Positions 35,563 to 43,047 of a stretch of 43,047 nt of DNA are shown here, piece by piece. Source of the DNA: an uncultured Mycoplasmatota bacterium (lineage in GTDB: Bacteria; Bacillota_I; Bacilli_A; Izemoplasmatales; Izemoplasmataceae); NCBI GenBank assembly GCA_913057225.1, contig CAJXNT010000007.1:1-43047 (forward strand). The letters run 5' to 3'. The first letter of the stretch is position 1. The number at the start of each line of letters is the position of its first letter. A program made the position numbers and the translations under genes. The notes under the pieces are model-generated. The model saw only the letters and a list, made by a program, of their open reading frames with translations, was not told the origin of the DNA and did not search any database.

Positions 35563-36684
35563 TTAACTCTTAAAGATGGATTTAAATTTATCCCATGCGG
35601 ACGCATCGGAATCATTGAGTTTGGTTTTGCTTAAGTCTTTAAAGAGTTTTTCTTGATCTTTCGAGAGTTTGGTGGGGATTTTTACCTTCGCGATGATGTG
35701 TAAATCGCCGGTGGCTGAGCCTTTAGAACGTAAGTTGGGCATGCCTTTGCCTTTGATTCTAAAGGTTTTTTCACTTTGGGTGCCCGCGGGCACTTTCAGT
35801 TTCACATCGCCATAAGGCGTCGGCACTTGCACGGAATCACCGAGTGCCGCTTGCGAGACGGTGAGGGGCATTTCAATGATTAAATCGTCGCCATGGCGTT
35901 CAAAGGGCCCGTCTTGTTGCACTTCAAAGACGATGTATAAATCACCGGCGGGTCCCCCATTGATGCCTTTATGACCATAGCCTTGCATCCGGAGTTGGTT
36001 ATTCGTATCGATCCCTTTGGGGATTTTCACGCTGACCACTTTTTCTTTGGAGACGACTTTCTCGCCGCCACAGGTGCGGCATGCTTTCTTAATCGTTTTG
36101 CCGGTGCCGCCGCATTTGGGGCAGGTGGTTTGGGTGCGGGTGCGGCCAAAGATGGACTGACTTTCTTGGATCACTTGGCCGGAGCCGCCGCATTGATTAC
36201 AGGTGGTGATATCGCTTTTCGAATGCGCCCCCGTTCCATGACAAGTGGGGCATTCTTCATAGACTTGAGTTTTAATTTTCTTTTCCGCGCCAAAGACCGC
36301 ATCGTGGAAGGACACTTTCATCCGTTTATGGATGTCTTGACCTTTCCGCGGGGCGTTGGCTTGACGGGCCGATCCGCCGGGACGGCCGCCAAAAAACGAT
36401 GAAAAGATATCGCCAAAGTCAAAGTCGCCAAAGCCTTCAAAGCCTCCACCGCCCATGCCGCCTTGATTCATTTGGTGGCCAAAGCGGTCGTATTGGGCTT
36501 TCTTTTGGGCGTCGCTTAAAACGTCGTAAGCTTCTTGGATTTCTTTGAATTTATCTTCCGCGTCTTTGGCTTGGTTGACGTCGGGATGATATTCTCTGGC
36601 TTTTTTGCGGTACGCTTTTTTAATTTCGTCTTGAGAAGCGTTTTGGCTGACGCCCAAGACTTCATAGTAATCACGTTTGCTCAT
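35563..36684 (-). CDS. dnaJ: Chaperone protein DnaJ
   Basis: 373 residues, Hsp40 co-chaperone that delivers clients to DnaK and stimulates its ATPase. J domain (1-70) with the HPD motif at REYHPDVNQA; Gly/Phe-rich linker (about 73-110, GGGGFEGFGDFDFG); four zinc-finger CxxCxGxG-like repeats (CPTCHGTG, CNQCGGSG, CPKCGGTG, CRTCGGEK, the last without its final Gly); two C-terminal substrate-binding barrels. It is the last gene of hrcA-grpE-dnaK-dnaJ; no terminator is visible before the rpsU promoter. Confidence 0.97.
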   Translation of the reverse strand: MSKRDYYEVLGVSQNASQDEIKKAYRKKAREYHPDVNQAKDAEDKFKEIQEAYDVLSDAQKKAQYDRFGHQMNQGGMGGGGFEGFGDFDFGDIFSSFFGGRPGGSARQANAPRKGQDIHKRMKVSFHDAVFGAEKKIKTQVYEECPTCHGTGAHSKSDITTCNQCGGSGQVIQESQSIFGRTRTQTTCPKCGGTGKTIKKACRTCGGEKVVSKEKVVSVKIPKGIDTNNQLRMQGYGHKGINGGPAGDLYIVFEVQQDGPFERHGDDLIIEMPLTVSQAALGDSVQVPTPYGDVKLKVPAGTQSEKTFRIKGKGMPNLRSKGSATGDLHIIAKVKIPTKLSKDQEKLFKDLSKTKLNDSDASAWDKFKSIFKS

Positions 36685-36724
36685 CGGTGCGTCCCCTCCT
36701 CACTTTCAAAACGGGTGTGAAGCA

Positions 36725-39185
<2,461 letters not shown>

Positions 39186-39196
39186 CGGCATCCTCC

Positions 39197-40207
39197 TTAT
39201 TTTTTGTAAAGTTTCGAGAGGTGTGAGGCAATGTATTTCAAGATGGGAATGACTTTTTGATATTCCATGCGGGTCGGTCCAACGACCGCGATCGTGCCTT
39301 GTTCGGTGTCGGATAGGTCATATGGCACCATCACCACGGAACAATCTTTCATGGCTTGGACTTGGTTTTCTGTCCCGATGCGCACCGTCATGCCGTTATT
39401 TTCGGTGTGTTCAACGAGTTTTAAGACTTCGTTTTTTTCGAAGAATTGCATGAGCTCGCGGACGCGGTCTAAATCATTAAATTCGGGTTGATCGAGCATT
39501 TTCGTTTGACCGCTCAAATAAAACTTACTTTCCGCAAACTGCGTGAAGGCTTCTAAGAACGCATCGAGGATGGATTGGTTATAGGCCATCAACTCTTTAA
39601 TTTGATTCGTGTCGATCTCATAATGCAGTTTTTCAGACACCGAGGCGATCGGCACATCTTTTAAGACATCGTTGAGTAAATTCACCACTTGTTTGGCATC
39701 TTCAATGTCCACCGATTCTGGGAAAGTGATTTGTTTGTTTTCTAAATGCCCCTGATTGGTGACGACAATGAGCACGCCGACGCGTTCATAAAGGGGCACC
39801 AGTTCGAGTTTTTTCACCGTCGCATACTTGGCTTGAGGCCCTAAGGCGAGCGTCGTGTAGTTGGTCAGTTCTGAGAGCCGTTTCATGGCTTCTTGAATGG
39901 CCGTATCTTTATCTTTCGGAAGGTCTTCTAAAAGATCTTTGACGACATTTAAATCGAGCGTGGTGTCCATGTCTTTCATCAAGACATCCACATAATAGTG
40001 ATAGCCTTTTTCCGAGGGGACGCGACCGCTGGAAGAATGCGTTTTTTCTAAGTAGCCATCTTCTTCCAAGTCCGCCATTTCATTACGGATGGTGGCCGGC
40101 GAAAAAGAAAGCTTTTTAGAAAGCGTCCTCGATCCCACGGGTTCTGCGGTTGAGACGAACTCTTCCACAATCAATTTCAGCACTTCTTTTTGGCGCGATG
40201 AAAGCAT
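39197..40207 (-). CDS. hrcA: Heat-inducible transcription repressor HrcA
   Basis: 336 residues, repressor of class I heat-shock genes that binds CIRCE operators and needs GroEL for activity. N-terminal winged helix (1-75) with RQKEVLKLIVEEFV, EPVGSRTLSKKL and SPATIRNEMADLEEDGYLE; GAF-like middle; C-terminal IAVVGPTRMEYQKVIPILKY typical of the family. Start 40207 (MLSSRQ) is chosen because GAGGTG lies 6 bases upstream; the longer frame to a GTG at 40228 starts within the first CIRCE element. First gene of its own regulated operon. Confidence 0.96.
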   Translation of the reverse strand: MLSSRQKEVLKLIVEEFVSTAEPVGSRTLSKKLSFSPATIRNEMADLEEDGYLEKTHSSSGRVPSEKGYHYYVDVLMKDMDTTLDLNVVKDLLEDLPKDKDTAIQEAMKRLSELTNYTTLALGPQAKYATVKKLELVPLYERVGVLIVVTNQGHLENKQITFPESVDIEDAKQVVNLLNDVLKDVPIASVSEKLHYEIDTNQIKELMAYNQSILDAFLEAFTQFAESKFYLSGQTKMLDQPEFNDLDRVRELMQFFEKNEVLKLVEHTENNGMTVRIGTENQVQAMKDCSVVMVPYDLSDTEQGTIAVVGPTRMEYQKVIPILKYIASHLSKLYKK

Positions 40208-40221
40208 GCGCATCACCTCAA

Positions 40222-40248
40222 TTAGCACTCTCAGAAGGAAATTGCTAA
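40222..40248 (-). promoter_or_regulatory. CIRCE operator 1
   Basis: Minus strand TTAGCAATT-N9-GAGTGCTAA; the consensus is TTAGCACTC-N9-GAGTGCTAA, so one half is perfect and the other has three changes. It lies just downstream of the -10, around the transcription start, where HrcA would block initiation. Confidence 0.9.
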
Positions 40249-40252
40249 GTTG

Positions 40253-40281
40253 ATTATACGGGGGATGATTAGCACTGTCAA
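40253..40281 (-). promoter_or_regulatory. Perfect SigA promoter of hrcA operon
   Basis: TTGACA (40276-40281), exactly 17 bases, TATAAT (40253-40258). All twelve hexamer bases match consensus. One CIRCE overlaps its -35, the other follows its -10. Confidence 0.93.
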
Positions 40282-40295
40282 GTGATGAGTGCTAT
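40269..40295 (-). promoter_or_regulatory. CIRCE operator 2
   Basis: Minus strand ATAGCACTC-N9-CAGTGCTAA, one change in each half from the consensus. It covers the -35 hexamer of the hrcA promoter, so HrcA bound here would exclude RNA polymerase. Confidence 0.88.
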
Positions 40296-40304
40296 TTTTG
40301 GATT

Positions 40305-40341
40305 AAAAAAAAGCCTGACGGCTAATTGACGCAGTCAGGCT
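40305..40341 (-). terminator. Intrinsic terminator after cyclophilin gene
   Basis: AGCCTGAC, a 14-base loop holding the gene's last codons and stop, GTCAGGCT, then T8 on the minus strand. It ends the ROK kinase-cyclophilin unit before the hrcA promoter. Confidence 0.88.
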
Positions 40342-41017
40342 CGCTTGGGACGTATCCGTTCAGTTCGACGGTGACGCGTTCCATCACGATGTTTTCGTTG
40401 GGTTGATCTTGAAAGCCCGTCGCCGTGGTGGCGATCGCGTCTAAGACGTCAAAGCCTTCAATCAAGCCCCCAAAACCCGCGTATTGACCATCCAGGCTTG
40501 CGGTTTTTTGGTGCATGATGAAAAACTGGCTGGTCGCACTGTCCATCACCGAGGTGCGGGCCATCGATAAGACCCCGCGGTCATGTTCTAAGGGGTTTTC
40601 AAAGCCGTTGGCGTTAAATTCGCCGGCGATCGTACACGTGGAAGCGGGTTTACCAACGAGTTCTCCCCACCCGCCTTGAATCACGAAGTTTTCAATCACC
40701 CGGTGGAAGATGAGGCCATCGTAATAGCCTTCTTGCACGAGTTTGATCATATTATTGACACTGTTGGGGGCCACATCGGGAAAGAGTTGGAGTTTCATGG
40801 TGCCGAGTCCTTGCACTTCCATGGTGACTACGGGATTGGAATCTTTTAAATAACTTTCATACGGAACATCAATCATGAGTGAATTCTCACTTTCTTCAGG
40901 ATCAGGGGGAGTGACTTCACCGGCGCTGGAATCATCCGGCGTTTCTGTGGCATCCGGTTCGATGCCTTGACACCCGGCTAAGAATACCACACTGGCGATT
41001 AAGAATAAAAATTTCAT
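40322..41017 (-). CDS. Cyclophilin-type peptidyl-prolyl isomerase, lipoprotein
   Basis: 231 residues. The N-terminus MKFLFLIASVVFLAGC has a lipobox LAGC (Cys16), so the enzyme is membrane-anchored outside the cell, followed by a Glu/Asp/Pro-rich linker (17-48). The cyclophilin domain (about 60-225) keeps catalytic FHRVIENFVIQGG and SQFFIMH, with Arg, Phe and Gln positions intact. It should help fold exported proteins. ATGA overlap with the ROK kinase gene means the two are co-translated, an unexpected pairing. Confidence 0.93.
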   Translation of the reverse strand: MKFLFLIASVVFLAGCQGIEPDATETPDDSSAGEVTPPDPEESENSLMIDVPYESYLKDSNPVVTMEVQGLGTMKLQLFPDVAPNSVNNMIKLVQEGYYDGLIFHRVIENFVIQGGWGELVGKPASTCTIAGEFNANGFENPLEHDRGVLSMARTSVMDSATSQFFIMHQKTASLDGQYAGFGGLIEGFDVLDAIATTATGFQDQPNENIVMERVTVELNGYVPSEPDCVN

Positions 41018-41922
41018 GCGTCCACCTCTTTTTTCACGGAATGATAGGCGCCGTAGATGCCGGCGTTATTGCCTAATATCGCGAGTTCTACGGGGATGTG
41101 TTTGGTGCCCGCAAACGCCATCTTCGCAAATTTTTCTTGCAGCATATCGGTGAGGAATGTACCGGCTTTGGCCACCCCACCGCCAATCACAAAGGCATCC
41201 GGGTCAATGATGACCGCCATCGCTTGCATGGCTTGGGCTAAGACATCGGTGACATAGCCGACCACATCGAGCGCAAAGGCGTCTCCGTCTTTGGCGAGGT
41301 CGAAAATCTGTTTGGCGGTTAAATCGTCTTTAATCAAATTGGTCGGGGTCTTATAGCGTTCTTTCGCGACGCGGACAATGCCCGTGGCACTGGCCACCGT
41401 TTCTAAACAGCCCGTATTACCACAATTACATTTTATGCCGTTATCCACGACTTTCATGTGGCCAATCTCCCCGCCGACGCCATGGGCGCCTTCGACGATG
41501 GATTGATTGATGATCACACCCCCACCGACGCCGGTGCCGAGGGTGATAAAAATCATCGATTGATACGGATCAGGCCGGCTCATCGCTTCACCGAGGGCGG
41601 CCGCGTTGGCATCGTTATCGACACTGATCGGGATGGGCCCAAATTTCTTTTGGAAAGCGTCTTTGAGATCGACATTTTTCCAACCGAGATTGACCGCTTC
41701 ACTGATTAAGGTGCCATCCACAGGGCCTGGGGCTGCGAAGCCAATGCCTCTCAGTTTATGGATTTCGATGTGATCGCCAATCGCGGCTTCAATGTCATTG
41801 ATGATGAACATCCCATCGTAATCGGTCCGCGTCGGGATCTCCCATTTTTTATCGAGGGCGCCCGAGGGCTTAAAGAGCCCAAACTTGATCGTCGTGCCCC
41901 CAATATCTATGCCTAAAATCAT
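41014..41922 (-). CDS. ROK-family sugar kinase, probably glucokinase
   Basis: 302 residues, ROK kinase that phosphorylates a hexose using ATP. Phosphate-binding GIDIGGTTIKFGLF (4-17), catalytic Asp104 in VDNDANAAALGE, ATP loop LGTGVGGGVI, and the ROK zinc motif GEIGHMKV with His155 plus Cys165, Cys167 and Cys172 in CNCGNTGCLE. The E-x-G-H motif fits glucose or N-acetyl-hexosamine kinases, so glucokinase is likely but not certain. AGAGGAG precedes the ATG. It overlaps the cyclophilin gene by 4 bases; no own promoter is visible between it and the rpmG terminator. Confidence 0.9.
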   Translation of the reverse strand: MILGIDIGGTTIKFGLFKPSGALDKKWEIPTRTDYDGMFIINDIEAAIGDHIEIHKLRGIGFAAPGPVDGTLISEAVNLGWKNVDLKDAFQKKFGPIPISVDNDANAAALGEAMSRPDPYQSMIFITLGTGVGGGVIINQSIVEGAHGVGGEIGHMKVVDNGIKCNCGNTGCLETVASATGIVRVAKERYKTPTNLIKDDLTAKQIFDLAKDGDAFALDVVGYVTDVLAQAMQAMAVIIDPDAFVIGGGVAKAGTFLTDMLQEKFAKMAFAGTKHIPVELAILGNNAGIYGAYHSVKKEVDA

Positions 41923-41940
41923 GGCAATTCTCCTCTAAAT

Positions 41941-41968
41941 AGAAAAATAAACTTCCAAGGGAAGCTTA
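41941..41968 (-). terminator. Weak intrinsic terminator after rpmG
   Basis: TAAGCTTCC, loop CTT, GGAAGTTTA, then TTTTTCT on the minus strand; includes the rpmG stop codon. The T run is interrupted, so some read-through into the ROK kinase gene is plausible and would explain the lack of a separate promoter. Confidence 0.7.
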
Positions 41969-42115
41969 TTTTTTCTCTTTGTGCATCGTTTGTTTATTAC
42001 ACTTCTTACAAAACTTTTTCACTTCCATCCGTTCCGGATGGTTGGTTTTATTTTTGCTCATGTAATAGTTTTCGTTTTGGCATTCGGTGCACCGTAATAC
42101 GAATTCTGCGCGCAT
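41966..42115 (-). CDS. rpmG: 50S ribosomal protein L33
   Basis: 49 residues, zinc-ribbon form of L33. It begins MRAEFVLRCTECQNENYYMSK and ends KKFCKKCNKQTMHKEKK; two CxxC pairs (Cys9/Cys12 and Cys36/Cys39) make the zinc site. GGAGG lies 8 bases before the ATG. It has its own promoter and is followed by a short hairpin. Confidence 0.96.
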   Translation of the reverse strand: MRAEFVLRCTECQNENYYMSKNKTNHPERMEVKKFCKKCNKQTMHKEKK

Positions 42116-42139
42116 GAATATCGCCTCCATTTCTTAAGT

Positions 42140-42168
42140 AATGTACCATAATTTGGCGGGTTTGACAA
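42140..42168 (-). promoter_or_regulatory. Promoter of rpmG
   Basis: TTGTCA (42163-42168), 17-base spacer, TACATT (42140-42145) on the minus strand. The -35 abuts the gcvPB stop codon. Confidence 0.75.
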
Positions 42169-43047
42169 TTAATTGTTTGCGTTTAAGTGCGCATCAAAGG
42201 TGAGCACGGGGTGTCTGGCGGCTTTCGCTTCATCGAGTCTTCTCACGATGGTCGTATGCGGTGCCGCTTTCACCATTTCGGGGGCGTCTTTGGCTTCTTG
42301 GGCGATGGTTTTCATCACCGCAATAAAGGCATCGATGGTTTGCTTGGATTCGGTTTCCACCGGTTCGATCATTAACGCTTCTTTATAAAGCAGTGGGAAA
42401 TAAATCGTGGGGGGATGGATGCCATAATCGAGAAGCCGTTTGGCCACATCCAGCGTGGTCACGTGCTCAGACTTATCTTTAAGGCCATTAAAGACAAATT
42501 CATGTTTACAGACCACGGTGGTCGGAAGCTCATAGACGTCTTTCAAGGATTCTTTCACGTAATTGGCGTTGAGTACGGCATAGCGAGCGATGTCTCTCAG
42601 GTGTGGCCCATTCGTGAGAATAAACGCATAGGCTTTAATGTAAACGCCAAAGTTGCCGTAAAACTGTGAGATTTGGCCAATCGTACCCGTTTTATCGCGG
42701 TTGAGACGGCGCTTGCCGTCTTTCTTTTCAACCACGGGTTTGGGCAGGTATGCCGCCAGGTCTTCTCGCACGCCGACCGGGCCAGCGCCTGGCCCGCCGC
42801 CACCGTGCGGGGTGGAAAAGGTTTTATGGAGGTTGATGTGCATGATGTCAAAGCCCATATCTCCGGGTCTTGCCATGCCTAAGAGGGGATTTAAGTTGGC
42901 CCCATCATAATACAATAGGCCGCCTTTTTCATGAATGGCTCGGGAGATTTCTAAGATGTTGCGTTCAAACACACCTAAGGTGTTGGGGTTGGTGAGCATG
43001 ATGCCTGCGACATCATCATCGAGCTTGGCGTAAAAATCATCCAGATC
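42169..43047 (-). CDS. gcvPB: Glycine dehydrogenase (decarboxylating) subunit 2, 5' end cut
   Basis: The C-terminal 292 codons of the P-protein beta subunit of the glycine cleavage system; the gene begins beyond the right edge and the frame is open to base 43047. The PLP-binding lysine lies in HINLHKTFSTPHGGGGPGAG; the preceding LLYYDGANLNPLLG and the C-terminal HPPTIYFPLLYKEALMIEPVETE match GcvPB. The two-subunit form is typical of Bacillota. It implies glycine cleavage in the organism, with gcvPA and gcvT/H expected upstream, outside the window. Confidence 0.96.
   Translation of the reverse strand, partial: DLDDFYAKLDDDVAGIMLTNPNTLGVFERNILEISRAIHEKGGLLYYDGANLNPLLGMARPGDMGFDIMHINLHKTFSTPHGGGGPGAGPVGVREDLAAYLPKPVVEKKDGKRRLNRDKTGTIGQISQFYGNFGVYIKAYAFILTNGPHLRDIARYAVLNANYVKESLKDVYELPTTVVCKHEFVFNGLKDKSEHVTTLDVAKRLLDYGIHPPTIYFPLLYKEALMIEPVETESKQTIDAFIAVMKTIAQEAKDAPEMVKAAPHTTIVRRLDEAKAARHPVLTFDAHLNANN

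Noticed and set aside
40208-40228. Upstream GTG start for hrcA
   Set aside because: It lies inside CIRCE 1 and lacks a ribosome site, while GAGGTG fits the ATG at 40207.

Overview
The window looks like a chromosomal core segment of a Bacillota / Mollicutes-type bacterium (Acholeplasma-, Izemoplasma- or Haloplasma-like). The grounds are: consensus SigA promoters and strong AGGAGG ribosome binding sites; T-box, lysine-riboswitch and HrcA/CIRCE control; a single-chain glycyl-tRNA synthetase; a parE-parC pair; YneF, YbeY-PhoH and TrmK-Nif3 neighbours. TGA is used as a stop (dtd, glyQS, era, rpsU), so the code is standard and the mycoplasma TGA=Trp code does not apply. Base composition looks near half G+C by eye (not counted), high for that group. 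Lineage is inferred from gene content only.

Layout. Almost everything is on the minus strand, so transcription runs from high to low coordinates. (1) 1-1370: 5' part of hisS behind a T-box leader and a consensus promoter. (2) 1411-5161: apt-relA-dtd-GNAT operon. (3) 5175-13910: parE-parC-Fic-like protein-argS-amidohydrolase operon; the Fic-like protein has lost the catalytic motif and starts inside parC. (4) 13950-14643: divergent plsY (plus strand), ended by a symmetric bidirectional terminator. (5) 14668-22923: one 8.3-kb gene for a 2751-residue lipoprotein built of a Big2-like domain and two long GLUG-type repeat arrays. (6) 23001-25555: a lysine-riboswitch-controlled amino-acid ABC transporter. 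(7) 25565-26164: yneF and a divergent small ferredoxin. (8) 26163-35254: a ten-gene, overlapping operon phoH-ybeY-cdd-era-recO-glyQS-dnaG-rpoD-trmK-nif3. (9) 35287-35546: rpsU with its own promoter and terminator. (10) 35563-40295: hrcA-grpE-dnaK-dnaJ behind a perfect SigA promoter flanked by two CIRCE operators. (11) 40305-43047: cyclophilin lipoprotein, ROK sugar kinase, rpmG, and the 3' part of gcvPB.

How it works together. Most of the window is translation, replication, stringent-response and chaperone machinery in tight operons with start/stop overlaps. Regulation is mostly RNA-based (T-box, lysine switch, intrinsic terminators), plus HrcA. The parts that stand out are the giant repeat lipoprotein, the degenerate Fic-like protein coupled to topoisomerase IV, the T-box whose acceptor-pairing base does not fit tRNA-His, a ferredoxin lacking one canonical cysteine, and a possible CTG start for phoH. 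I did not find a CRISPR array, transposon, prophage or tRNA gene.
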